DNA of 31,840 nucleotides from an uncultured Collinsella sp. (GTDB lineage: Bacteria > Actinomycetota > Coriobacteriia > Coriobacteriales > Coriobacteriaceae), in contig CABUUK010000020.1 of the NCBI GenBank assembly GCA_902494765.1, positions 1 to 31,840 on the forward strand, in the 5' to 3' direction. Positions 1 through 8,283 of this stretch are shown one piece after another; the stretch's first letter is position 1; each line of letters begins with the position of its first letter. Made by a program: the position numbers and the translations under genes. The notes beneath the pieces were generated by a model. It did not search any database. It was not told the DNA's origin and was given only the letters and a program-made list of their open reading frames with translations.

Positions 1-96
1 CATACGCGGCGGCAGGCGCCCTTCCAAGCAACCGTTGGTTGCACGACGGGGGACCGCGGCGAAGAATTGCGCGCTGCGCCCCACGCCTCCATGCCG

Positions 97-102
97 TACA
101 AT
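97..102 (+). promoter_or_regulatory. -10 box of trmO, possibly giving a leaderless mRNA
   Basis: TACAAT lies 7 nt before the ATG at 110. Transcription starting the usual 6-8 nt after a -10 box would begin at or next to that start codon. No Shine-Dalgarno sequence precedes 110. No clear -35 hexamer is visible. The same box occurs before several other genes in this window. Confidence 0.35.
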
Positions 103-109
103 GACCGGC

Positions 110-847
110 ATGGAACCTATCGCACGCATACATACCGACCTGCCGCAGAAGTTCGGCATTCCGCGCAACAGCTTTTTGGCGCCTCATCTGCAGGGACGCA
201 TCGTTTTTGAGCCGGAATTTGCCTCCAATGCAGCGGTTGAGGGTCTGGACTTCTTCTCTCACCTGTGGCTGCTGTGGCGCTTTGAAAACGGAACGCCCGG
301 CGGTACGGCTAAGGACATAGCTACCGATGCCAAGTCGCAGGACAGGTCCGGCACCAATGCCAAGTGGTCGAAAACCGTGCGCCCGCCGCGTCTGGGTGGA
401 GCCGAGCGCGTGGGCGTGTTTGCCACGCGCAGTCCGTTTCGCCCTAATCCCATTGGGCTTACCTGCGTCAAGCTCGATCGCGTCGAGCTCACCGACAATG
501 GCCCCATCATTCATGTGCTGGGGGCCGACCTGCGTGACGGCACACCCATCTACGACATTAAGCCCTACATTCCATTTGCCGACTGTCACCCGGATGCGAC
601 CGGCGGCTGGATTGAGGACGCTCCGTGGCAAGAGCTCGACGTCGAGTTCCCGCAGGCGCTGCAGGATATGGTCCCGCCCGCAAAGCTCCCCGGTCTGGTC
701 GAGGTTCTTCGCCAAGATCCGCGCCGTGCGGGCAGCAAGCACGAGCCAAACCGCGTTTACCACTTGGCCTACGCCGGGCTCGACATATCGTTTACGGTCG
801 ATGAAACCCAGCTAACCGTAGTCGCCGTCAACGACGCGCGAGACTAA
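110..847 (+). CDS. trmO: TrmO-family tRNA (adenine-N6)-methyltransferase
   Basis: This 245-aa protein is a TrmO (formerly YaeB/TsaA) family member. In E. coli TrmO uses S-adenosylmethionine to N6-methylate the t6A37 base next to the anticodon of certain threonine tRNAs. The family core is visible: RPPR at residues 91-94 and FATRSPFRPNPIG at 104-116, the most conserved stretch, followed by a C-terminal half ending in a small beta domain. The length is close to the 235 aa of the E. coli enzyme. The frame stays open upstream to position 35, but family similarity starts at the ATG at 110 (MEPIARIHT), so that start is chosen; an ATG at 101 is the alternative. The gene appears monocistronic. Family assignment is firm; the target tRNA is taken from the family. 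Confidence 0.88.
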   Translation: MEPIARIHTDLPQKFGIPRNSFLAPHLQGRIVFEPEFASNAAVEGLDFFSHLWLLWRFENGTPGGTAKDIATDAKSQDRSGTNAKWSKTVRPPRLGGAERVGVFATRSPFRPNPIGLTCVKLDRVELTDNGPIIHVLGADLRDGTPIYDIKPYIPFADCHPDATGGWIEDAPWQELDVEFPQALQDMVPPAKLPGLVEVLRQDPRRAGSKHEPNRVYHLAYAGLDISFTVDETQLTVVAVNDARD

Positions 848-913
848 CTGGCCATTCGTCCGCACCCGTCAAATTAAGCGCCAAACCCCGCGCCAAAACC
901 GCCCACGCTGGTG

Positions 914-919
914 GACAAT
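914..919 (+). promoter_or_regulatory. -10 box of the MalY/PatB-type gene
   Basis: GACAAT in the context GGTGGACAATAACG lies 40 nt before the ATG at 960. The context matches the boxes before the channel gene (5718) and rlmA (19404). No good -35 hexamer is visible. Confidence 0.4.
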
Positions 920-959
920 AACGCCTACCGAATCATTCCGCTCTGCACGGGAGTCCAGC

Positions 960-2174
960 ATGAAATATGACTTCACTTCAATCATCGACCGCCACGGCAT
1001 GGACTCCATCGCCGTTGACTCTTGGGGCGAGATCCCCGGCATGGCTCCGAACGCACCCGACGAGGGCTTCGACCGCATCCCCATGTGGGTGGCCGACATG
1101 AATTTTGCCACGGTGCCCACGGTCCAGGAGTACATCATCAAGCGCGCTCAGCACCCCATGTTTGGCTACTTCAATCCGCGTCCCGAGTATTTCGATCGCA
1201 TCATCGAATGGCAGAGGCGCCGCAATGGCGTTGAGGGCTTGGCACCGGAGCATATCGGCTACGAAAACGGCGTGCTGGGCGGTGTCGTGTCGACGTTGCG
1301 CGCGTATGTCCAGCCGGGCGATGCGGTGCTGGTCCATAGCCCCACCTACATCGGCTTTACCAAATCCATCGAAGCCGCGGGCTATCGTATTGTCCACAGC
1401 CCGCTTAAGCTCGACGATCAAGGCGTGTGGCGTATGGACTTTGAGGACATGGAGCACAAGCTCGCCCAAAACCACATCCATGCCGCGGTGTTCTGCTCGC
1501 CGCACAATCCCTGCGGCCGCGTATGGGAGCGCGACGAGATCGAGCGCGCCATGGACATCTATCGCCAGCACGATTGCGTGGTGATCTCGGACGAGATTTG
1601 GTCCGATATCATCCTGCCGGGGCACAAGCATATCCCGACGCAGTCGGTGAGCGAGGATGCCCGCATGCGTACGGTTGCCCTCTACGCGCCCAGCAAGACG
1701 TTCAACCTGGCGGGCTTGGTCGGCAGCTACCACATTATCTACAACGAGACGCTGCGCGACCGCATATGCGCTGTGTCTAACAAGACCCACTACAACGAGA
1801 TGAATGTCCTCTCCATGCATGCGCTTATCGGTGCCTACCAGCCGCAAGGCTACGAGTGGGTGGACGAGCTCAACCAGGTGCTTGCCGGCAATATCGAGTA
1901 CTTCTGCGATTACGTGGACGAGCATTTTGGGGGCGTGTCCTATTCGCGTCCGCAGGGCACGTACATGGTGTTTCTGGACTGCACCGAGTGGTGCCGCGAG
2001 CATGGCCGCGATATTCAGTGGTTGCTCGACGAGGGGGCGCGCGTGGGCGTGGGGTATCAGGACGGCCGCCCGTTCCACGGGCCCTGCCACATTCGCGTGA
2101 ATCTGGCGCTGCCGCTTTCGCGCGTGAGGGAAGCGTGCGACCGCCTGGACCGCTACGTTTTTAATGCACGGTAA
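960..2174 (+). CDS. MalY/PatB-type PLP-dependent C-S lyase / aminotransferase
   Basis: This 404-aa fold-type I PLP enzyme belongs to the MalY/PatB group of aminotransferase class I/II proteins. Members cleave cystathionine or cysteine to pyruvate, ammonia and a thiol; E. coli MalY also affects maltose regulation. Landmarks: N-terminal PMWVADMNF (residues 41-49), typical of this group; CSPHNPCGRVW (179-189) with the PLP-contacting Asn; SDEIWSD (210-216) with the Asp that binds the pyridine nitrogen; and the Schiff-base lysine K246 in APSKTFNLAG. The length matches the roughly 390-400 aa norm. The Shine-Dalgarno site (GGGAG) is modest. It stands alone between trmO and a convergent PPOX gene. 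The subfamily is clear, but beta-lyase and aminotransferase activity cannot be told apart from sequence alone. Confidence 0.88.
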   Translation: MKYDFTSIIDRHGMDSIAVDSWGEIPGMAPNAPDEGFDRIPMWVADMNFATVPTVQEYIIKRAQHPMFGYFNPRPEYFDRIIEWQRRRNGVEGLAPEHIGYENGVLGGVVSTLRAYVQPGDAVLVHSPTYIGFTKSIEAAGYRIVHSPLKLDDQGVWRMDFEDMEHKLAQNHIHAAVFCSPHNPCGRVWERDEIERAMDIYRQHDCVVISDEIWSDIILPGHKHIPTQSVSEDARMRTVALYAPSKTFNLAGLVGSYHIIYNETLRDRICAVSNKTHYNEMNVLSMHALIGAYQPQGYEWVDELNQVLAGNIEYFCDYVDEHFGGVSYSRPQGTYMVFLDCTEWCREHGRDIQWLLDEGARVGVGYQDGRPFHGPCHIRVNLALPLSRVREACDRLDRYVFNAR

Positions 2175-2249
2175 GCGCGCACTGCATGCGGAGCCTTCTG
2201 CCAAGTCGGCTAGAAGGCCCCGTGTGGTAAGGCATCTGTAACCATTGGG

Positions 2250-2277
2250 CGCAGACCTGCTGCGGAGGTTTATTTTT
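2250..2277 (+). terminator. Weak stem-loop with T-rich tail after the PLP enzyme gene
   Basis: CGCAG (2250-2254) pairs with CTGCG (2260-2264), followed by GAGG and then TTTATTTTT. The stem is only 5 bp, so this is a weak candidate. A second stem, GCCTTCT/AGAAGGC (2193-2199 with 2212-2218), precedes it without a T-run. Confidence 0.3.
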
Positions 2278-2752
2278 CTTGAATCTGCTTGCCGCAAAGA
2301 TGCTCAATCGTAATCTCGTAGAGCTGGACGCCCTTAATGTCCTTGGCGATTTCCTCCTCGACTTCTTCGGCAGAAGGGTAGTACTTAAGCGCGAGCTGGC
2401 GGACTTTGTCCTCGATGAATGCAGGCGCCTCATCAACTAGGCGACAACGGCCAAAGACCACGGTACTCATAACGTAGGGAGCCCAGTCATTGTCCTTATA
2501 CCACTCGTTACCGTAAACGGTAAAGCAGATCTTGTCATCGCGTTTGAGTGCGTCGACCTTGTGGCCGGCTTTGGCGCCATGGAAATAAATCTTGTCGTGC
2601 TCGGCGTCAAAGAAGTAGTTGACGGGAATGGCATAGGGGTAGCCATCATCGCCGTTGACGGCAAAGACGCCGCGCTTGCAGGTGGCGAGCAACTTGCGCG
2701 CTTCCTCGTCAGTGATGGCGCGTTTCTTTCGACGTAAGGGCCTAAACATCAT
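2270..2752 (-). CDS. Pyridoxamine 5'-phosphate oxidase-like (NimA-type) flavin-binding protein
   Basis: This 160-aa protein has the split-barrel FMN-binding fold of the PPOX/NimA-related family. Visible family features are an N-terminal helix with ITDEEARKLLATCKRGVFA, then GYPYAIPVNYFFD, IYFHGAKAGHKVDAL (an FMN-phosphate contact region) and ICFTVYGNEWYKD. Such proteins bind FMN or another flavin and reduce small substrates; NimA reduces 5-nitroimidazoles, but most relatives have no known substrate. Two tandem ATGs (2752, 2749) follow AAAGGAAG, and the second has the better spacing. The gene converges with the PLP-enzyme gene, and its stop lies in the T-rich tail of that gene's candidate terminator. 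The family is solid; the substrate is unknown. Confidence 0.8.
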   Translation of the reverse strand: MMFRPLRRKKRAITDEEARKLLATCKRGVFAVNGDDGYPYAIPVNYFFDAEHDKIYFHGAKAGHKVDALKRDDKICFTVYGNEWYKDNDWAPYVMSTVVFGRCRLVDEAPAFIEDKVRQLALKYYPSAEEVEEEIAKDIKGVQLYEITIEHLCGKQIQEK

Positions 2753-2790
2753 TGGCTTCCTTTCTGCTGCGTATGGTGGTTGAGCACAAA

Positions 2791-5601
2791 CTATAGCGAA
2801 ACAGCTCCGTATTTCTTGATGCGGGCGAGCATGTTTTTGAGCTTGTTAAAGTCGACCGGTTTGGACAGATGGGCGTTCATGCCGGCGTCGTGTGCCGCTT
2901 TGGCGTCCTCGGCGAAGGCGTTGGCGGTGAGCGCGATGATGGGGATGTCGGCTGCATCGACCTTCTCGCTCAGGCGAATCGCGCGGGTTGCCTCGTAGCC
3001 GTCCATGCCCGGCATCATGATGTCCATCAGAATCGCATCGAAGCTGCCGGCGGGACGGCCAACGTATAGGTCGACCGCTTCGTTGCCATCGGCGGCGCGA
3101 GTTACGACAATGCCTTCGCTTTCGAGCAGCGCCTGGGCAATCTCGGCATTCAATTCGTTGTCTTCGGCGAGCAGTACGTTCATGTCGGCGAGCGAGCAGT
3201 CGAGCGCCCTCTCGACCGTATCTGCCCGCGTCTGAGGGTTCTTGTCGATATCGAGCGGAATCTGGACGTTGAACGTACTTCCCACGCCAACCTCACTCGA
3301 AATCTCAATCGTACCGCCCATCAGTTCAATAAGCGACTTGACGATTGGCATGCCCATGCCGGTTCCTTGGAACTTGCTGCGCGCATTGTCACCTTCTTGT
3401 GCAAACGGCTCATAGATGTGCTTTAAAAACTCGGGAGCCATGCCAATGCCGGTATCCGAAACGCTAAAGCAAAAGAGCGCGCGCCCGTTATCGAGTGGCT
3501 TGGTCTTTGAGCTAAAGGTGACGGAGCCGCCGTGCTTGTTGTACTTAATGCTGTTGTTTAACAGGTTGATCATAATCTGTCGGATATGGGTGGGACTGCC
3601 GATCATGTATGGTCCCGTGGCGTACGGCAGACTATTGTCCTGCATTGTGATGCCGTTATCGGATGCGCGGAGCTTGCACAGCACCAGCGTATCGTCACAG
3701 AGCTTTTTGAGGTTAAAAGGCGCATGTTCCAGTGTTAGCTTGCGGTCTTCGATTTTGCCCATCTCGAGGATGTCGTTGATTAGCGAGAGCAGGTGATTGG
3801 CAGCAACGCGCGCCTTGGCACGGCTCTCGCGGGCGACTTGCATATCGCCTTCCTTCAATTCCTCGATCTCGATAAGGCCCAGGATGCCGTTGAGCGGCGT
3901 GCGGATGTCGTGGCTCATGCGCGTGAGGAATGCCGTCTTAGCGGCGTTGGCGGCATCGGCTTTTTTGCGCTCGGTTCGAGCGCGCACGAGCGCCCAGATG
4001 AGCAGGACGATGCCGACCGACAACATACCGATGAGGGTAGCTGCAATGGCGGTGCGGTTGCGATAAAGGAATTGAAGCGCGTTGGATTCCTGGGCCGTGT
4101 ACGACGTGGAGGAGAAATTGCTTGCGGAGAGCGATTCTCCGGCATTGATGATGCCCTTGTTGATGATTCCCAGCAGCTCGGGCTTTCCGCGCGAAATCCA
4201 GCACGAGAGCTCACAGGTGTCAGGGAGCTCGACCGTCTCGCAGTCCTCGAGATCGTAACGGTCGCCAATGGTTTTTACGCGTGAACTGGGAGCGACGATG
4301 CAGTGCGCCGTTCCCTTCCTGAGGGCGTCGAACACTTCATCGTCGGATTGGTATTCAGTTACGGTCGCTGTGGGGAACAGACTTTCAAGTGCATTTTTGT
4401 TGATAAACGATGATTTGGTACAGGCGATGTTCTGGAGGTCTTTGTTCAGGTTGCTGCCGGTGTGGATGGCGGTGAGGGACATGGTCCCCAACGATACCGA
4501 CTGCACAACGCCTATTTGCTCGGCAAACCAGTAATCTCGGTATACCGGCAGCGCAACGTCTATGCTTCCCTTTGACAGGGCCTTTGACATCATCTTGTAG
4601 CTATCAAAGGGGACGGTTTTGACCGTAATGCCAAATTTATCGTGCAGCGTCGTCGCAAGCGATGCGAGCGAGCCTTCCATTTCGCCGTTTTCGTCTTCGT
4701 TGCAGTAGGGGAGTTTGCCCGTAATGTAGCCGAGCGTGATGGTGTTGCCATTTGCTTTGAGCCAGGAACGTTCGGGGCCGTTGAGCGATGATGAACCGCT
4801 GTTTTGGGCAGAGTAGTTAGATTTGACTTCGTCGATATAGCGTGGGTTGACGCGGGCGATTGCCGACATGGCGGCATTGATGTCGTCCATCAGGTCGGGG
4901 CGGCTTTTGGGGACGGCAAAATAGTAGTCGCTCGAACCAATGTAGAACATGGGGGAGGCGCTGGGCGAAGAGGTCGTGTCGTTCATGATGATGGCATCGA
5001 CCTCGTTGTTTGCGAGCGCGTCAAAGAGGGCACTGCCAGTGTCGATTTCTTTATAGGTGCAGGTAATGCCTTCGTTGGCGAGCTACTGCTGGCCAACGAA
5101 GGTTTGCATGACGCCGGAGTTGCAACCGATAGTGAGACCCTGGAGCGCTTGGGGGTCACCCTTGGCCAGATCGTCGCGATCGGGCTTGGCGTAGATGTAG
5201 TAGCGCTCGGTGCCCTCGGGGTTCGAGGAAAAGAGCAGCTTTTGGGCGCGTTCCTCGGAGTAGGAGATGTTGGGCATGAGGTCGATTTCGCCTGCCTCGA
5301 GCATGTCCATAAGCTCGGTGAAGGTGCCGGAGACGTATTCGTACCGCCAGCCGGGCGTGTAGTACGACAGGGTCTGGAGGTACTCGTAACCCCATCCCGA
5401 GAGACGCTCGCCGGGGGTGCCGTCCTGGAAGCCCTCGTTGTTGACGAGCCAGCCGACGCGGACCGTCTTGACTGGCTGGCTAGAGTCAGCGGCAAAAGCC
5501 TGGACAGGCGCGATAGAACTCAGCACGGCAAGCGCGGCGAGCACAATGGCCAGGGCGCGACATATAACTGAACGAAGGACAGTGGCAGCTCTCACATGCA
5601 A
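2791..5601 (-). pseudogene. Hybrid sensor histidine kinase with two extracellular solute-binding domains, interrupted by an in-frame amber codon
   Basis: One reading frame of about 936 codons is cut by a single TAG at 5083-5085, after residue 172. Order: signal peptide (LAIVLAALAVLSSIAPVQAFA); a first SBP_bac_3-like domain (about 35-250) containing the stop; a second SBP-like domain (about 280-500); one TM helix (about 518-539); HisKA with MSHDIRTPLNG (His 564); HATPase_c with NLLNNSIKYN, DTGIGM and GTGMGMPI; and a receiver with AEDN, phospho-acceptor Asp 860 in LMDIMMPGMDG, and the conserved LSKP lysine. The frame reads through the stop as QQ-stop-LANEG, fitting a CAG-to-TAG change. Start is TTG 5601 or, with AGGA 6 nt upstream, GTG 5595. 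The part after the stop could restart at ATG 4986 but would lack the signal peptide and half a sensor domain. There is no DNA-binding output domain and no adjacent response regulator. The ligand is unknown. Confidence 0.85.
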
Positions 5602-5667
5602 TCCTAACGAATCGAGACATTACCGCATAAGGATACCAGCTCAGCCTGCCCAGTCGGCAGCTGGTGG

Positions 5668-5695
5668 TCATTGGGGACGTTCTTAAACGACTAGT
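5668..5695. repeat. Copy A of a 28-bp intergenic repeat
   Basis: These 28 bp (beginning TCATTGGGGACGTTC and ending GACTAGT) recur exactly at 19335-19362. The copy lies between the divergent histidine-kinase and channel genes, directly upstream of the channel promoter. It lacks the inverted arm present at the second copy. The style resembles REP-type extragenic elements; no associated transposase is in the window. Confidence 0.75.
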
Positions 5696-5717
5696 TCCGT
5701 TTGCGGGGGAGGCGTGG

Positions 5718-5723
5718 GACAAT
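5718..5723 (+). promoter_or_regulatory. -10 box of the channel gene
   Basis: GACAAT in GGCGTGGGACAATACCGAGCG lies 40 nt before the ATG at 5764. About 26 bp around it (5706-5731) closely match the rlmA promoter (19391-19417). In both places the box follows the 28-bp repeat. Confidence 0.42.
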
Positions 5724-5763
5724 ACCGAGCGAACGTGATTTGTTGTCCGTGGAAAGGGTCGCG

Positions 5764-6189
5764 ATGAAAAAGCTCAGGACGCTTGCTGACGTTTTGCGCC
5801 AGGCGGGCTTCGTGCGCATTACGGAGCTGTTCCTCGTCTTCTATCTGCTGTGCTCGACGGCCGTCTGGTTGTCCGAGCCCACGACCCTTACGTTTGGCGA
5901 TGGTCTCTGGTTTAGCTTTGAGACGGTCTCGACCATCGGCTTTGGCGATATCCCGGCCGAAACGCCGGTCGCCCGCGCGATTACCGTTGTCCTGAGCGTT
6001 ATCAGCATCTTCTACATTGCCATGCTCACGGGCGTGGCGGTGAACTACTGCAATACGCTCATCAAGATGCGCCAAAAGGACACCATGGCGCGCTTTATGG
6101 ACGATCTGGAGCATTTGGAAGAGCTCGATCGCGACGAGCTCGCCGATCTTTCGCGTCGTGTGCGCGAGTATCGTCGACGCCAGCGCTAG
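5764..6189 (+). CDS. Two-TM potassium channel-like protein (Ion_trans_2 type)
   Basis: This 141-aa membrane protein has a minimal KcsA/MthK-like pore layout: TM1 (about 21-38), a pore helix and selectivity filter with TVSTIGFGD (54-62), TM2 (about 70-95), then a charged cytoplasmic tail rich in Glu, Asp and Arg (105-141). The TIGFGD filter is the potassium-selective signature, so it probably conducts K+ as a tetramer. No RCK or cyclic-nucleotide domain is attached, so the gate is unknown. The frame is open from 5701, but GGAAAGG precedes the ATG at 5764 (MKKLRTL), and 5701 lies upstream of the candidate -10 box. A LOG-family gene follows 36 bp downstream on the same strand and may be co-transcribed. 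Confidence 0.85.
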   Translation: MKKLRTLADVLRQAGFVRITELFLVFYLLCSTAVWLSEPTTLTFGDGLWFSFETVSTIGFGDIPAETPVARAITVVLSVISIFYIAMLTGVAVNYCNTLIKMRQKDTMARFMDDLEHLEELDRDELADLSRRVREYRRRQR

Positions 6190-6225
6190 AACGGGCGCTG
6201 CGCGTCATGACGAGGGGGACTGAAT

Positions 6226-6759
6226 ATGAATATCACGGTATACCTGGGCGCCAGCGTTGGTAACGACCCAGCATTTCTGCCTGCGGTGCAAGAGCTGGGC
6301 AACTGGATTGGCTCCAACGGGCACGCGCTGGTATACGGCGGGTCCAAATCGGGCCTGATGGGCGCGCTCGCCGATAGCGTACTCGAGGCAGGTGGACACG
6401 TGATGGGTGTTGAGCCGAGCTTTTTTATAGAGGCCGAGTTTCAGCACGACGGCATCGATGACCTCATCGTGACGAGCGATATGGCCGAGCGTAAGGACAA
6501 GATGATCGAGCTCGGTGATGCGTTCATCGCATTTCCGGGCGGCACGGGCACGCTCGAGGAGATTGCCGAGGTCATGTCCGCGGTGTCGTTGGGGCACCTG
6601 AGTGCTCCGTGCATCCTGTATAACCTGGACGGTTACTACAACGACCTCAAGGCGCTGCTCGGGCACATGATTGATAAGGGGCTTTCGAGCCCGAGGCGCC
6701 AGCAAGGCATTTACTTTGCCGACGATTTGCGCGAGATTGTCTCGATTATCAACGGATAA
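6226..6759 (+). CDS. LOG-family cytokinin riboside 5'-monophosphate phosphoribohydrolase (TIGR00730 type)
   Basis: This 177-aa Rossmann-fold protein belongs to the LOG family, often misannotated as lysine decarboxylase. Landmarks are the N-terminal ITVYLGASVG, LVYGGSKSGLMG (36-46), MAERKDKM (86-93) and the family signature PGGTGTLEE (104-112), whose glutamates are catalytic. Characterised members hydrolyse N6-modified AMP or other nucleoside monophosphates to free base and ribose 5-phosphate. The bacterial role may be nucleotide salvage or clean-up. The start ATG follows GAGGGGG. It lies 36 bp after the channel gene with no terminator visible between them. The length is normal for the family. 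Confidence 0.88.
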   Translation: MNITVYLGASVGNDPAFLPAVQELGNWIGSNGHALVYGGSKSGLMGALADSVLEAGGHVMGVEPSFFIEAEFQHDGIDDLIVTSDMAERKDKMIELGDAFIAFPGGTGTLEEIAEVMSAVSLGHLSAPCILYNLDGYYNDLKALLGHMIDKGLSSPRRQQGIYFADDLREIVSIING

Positions 6760-6839
6760 GTCTTGAGCCTGCCCCACTATGACTCCCAATGGTGCCGTTT
6801 GTGGCGCAGATGGTTGGCTTGTCTGGGCAACGCTCGCTC

Positions 6840-6845
6840 TACAAT
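6840..6845 (+). promoter_or_regulatory. -10 box of the ClC-type gene
   Basis: TACAAT lies 39 nt before the ATG at 6885 in the context CGCTCTACAATAAAACG. TTGTCT 15 nt upstream could serve as a poorly spaced -35. Confidence 0.42.
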
Positions 6846-6884
6846 AAAACGTAATTATGTCGACTTTGACCGCGGGAGGACCCG

Positions 6885-8189
6885 ATGGACAACCTTGCCA
6901 AACCCACAAACCGCGCGCTGTTTTTAGTTAGCGTTGCCGTGACCGGTGCGTTCGCAGGTGCCGCGGTCTGGCTGTTCTTTTTTGCGATGGAGCACGGTAT
7001 CGACTATCTGTGGACCGAGATCCCCCACATGCTGGGCGCGGCGTCGCCCGAACTCGCCAGCGGCCCGTTCGGTTTTCTGCCGTATCCGTTTTTTGTCTGC
7101 CTGCTGGGCGGCCTGCTGATCGGTCTGTACGAAAAGCTTACGGGCACCAAGACCGACGACCTCAACCAGGTGATGGCTAAGGTTAAGCAAGATGGGCGCT
7201 ACCCGTATGACAATCTGGGCAGGCTTTCGCTCGCGGCATTGCTGCCGCTGCTGTTTGGCGGAAGTATTGGACCGGAGGCCGGCCTGACCGGCGTTATCGC
7301 GGGTCTGTGCAGCTGGGTCGGCGACCGCATGCGCCGCTTTGGCGCCGAGTTTAGGGAGCTCACGCTGCTGGGCACCCAGGCCGCGCTGACGGCGCTCTTT
7401 ACCGCGCCCGTCTTTGGCTTTGTGGCGCCGCTCGCCGGTAGCGCCGACGGCCAGGGCGAAGACGCCGACGATGGGTCCGCGTCCGGCGAGATCACCATCA
7501 AGCTGCCCAAGGCACAGAAGACTGTGGTCTACGGTATCGCGATCGCTGGCGGTCTGGGCACCTACCTGCTGCTTGGCCAACTTGTGGGCGGCGGCATGGG
7601 CATGCCCAGGTTCGAGGCCGCCGAGGTGGGCAACCTGGAGCTTGCCTGGCTCATCCCGCTGGCGTTGGTTGGCACCGTTTGCGGCTGGCTGTACTTTGTC
7701 TCGGAGCACGCGAGCGAGGCGCTGTCCCATGCAATAGGGGAGCGTCCTGTCGTCAAGGCCATGCTGGCTGGTCTGGCGCTCGCCATCTGCGGCACGGTCT
7801 TGCCCTACACCATGTTTGCCGGCGAGACCCAGGCCGATGTACTTATGGAGACCTACCTCACCATTCCCGCCGGCGTGCTTATCGCGACCGGTCTTGTTAA
7901 GGCCATGCTGACGCCCGCCCTCATCAACCTTGGTTGGCGCGGCGGCCACTTCTTCCCCGTTATCTTCTCGGGCGTAAGCCTGGGCTATGGCCTTGCCATC
8001 CTCACCGGCGCAGATCCGGTCTTTTGCGTCGCCGTCTGCACGGCATCGACGATGGGCGCCGTCATGCGTCAGCCTGTCATGGTTGTGGGCCTGCTGCTTA
8101 TGTGTTTCCCACTCAAGGGTATCGTCTGCATGATTATCGCGGCCGTCATCGCCGCCGGCATCCCGCTGCCCAAGCCGCTGCGCAAGTAG
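6885..8189 (+). CDS. Divergent ClC-family chloride channel/transporter
   Basis: This 434-aa polytopic protein is a divergent voltage-gated chloride channel (ClC) family member. It shows GGSIGPEAGLTG (125-136), matching the GKEGP region at the anion site, and a second-half GGHFFPVIFSGVSLG motif, matching the GGIFAP region. The last helices end with CTASTMGAVMRQP. The usual first anion-site motif GSGIP is not recognisable. A soluble acidic stretch (about residues 187-202, rich in Asp, Gly and Ser) separates the halves. It lacks C-terminal CBS domains. Expected role: Cl- flux or Cl-/H+ exchange at the cytoplasmic membrane. GGGAGG precedes the ATG with good spacing. It is probably monocistronic and converges with the EamA gene. 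It lacks features of fluoride-specific ClC proteins that I can recognise. Confidence 0.75.
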   Translation: MDNLAKPTNRALFLVSVAVTGAFAGAAVWLFFFAMEHGIDYLWTEIPHMLGAASPELASGPFGFLPYPFFVCLLGGLLIGLYEKLTGTKTDDLNQVMAKVKQDGRYPYDNLGRLSLAALLPLLFGGSIGPEAGLTGVIAGLCSWVGDRMRRFGAEFRELTLLGTQAALTALFTAPVFGFVAPLAGSADGQGEDADDGSASGEITIKLPKAQKTVVYGIAIAGGLGTYLLLGQLVGGGMGMPRFEAAEVGNLELAWLIPLALVGTVCGWLYFVSEHASEALSHAIGERPVVKAMLAGLALAICGTVLPYTMFAGETQADVLMETYLTIPAGVLIATGLVKAMLTPALINLGWRGGHFFPVIFSGVSLGYGLAILTGADPVFCVAVCTASTMGAVMRQPVMVVGLLLMCFPLKGIVCMIIAAVIAAGIPLPKPLRK

Positions 8190-8283
8190 CACGGTAGCGC
8201 GCAGTCAGTACAAACATCTCAAGTCCGGTGCGGGCGCTGTGTCACGGATTTGCGGGTGGACTGGATTTCGTTCGGTATCGGCG

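Noticed and set aside
1..96. tRNA or gene remnant at the window start
   Set aside because: A small GCAACC/GGTTGC hairpin (28-42) is visible, but no cloverleaf or clear coding end can be supported.
6760..6884. Fluoride riboswitch before the ClC gene
   Set aside because: The leader after the -10 box is only about 35 nt, and the required conserved elements are missing; the protein is not clearly a fluoride-type ClC.
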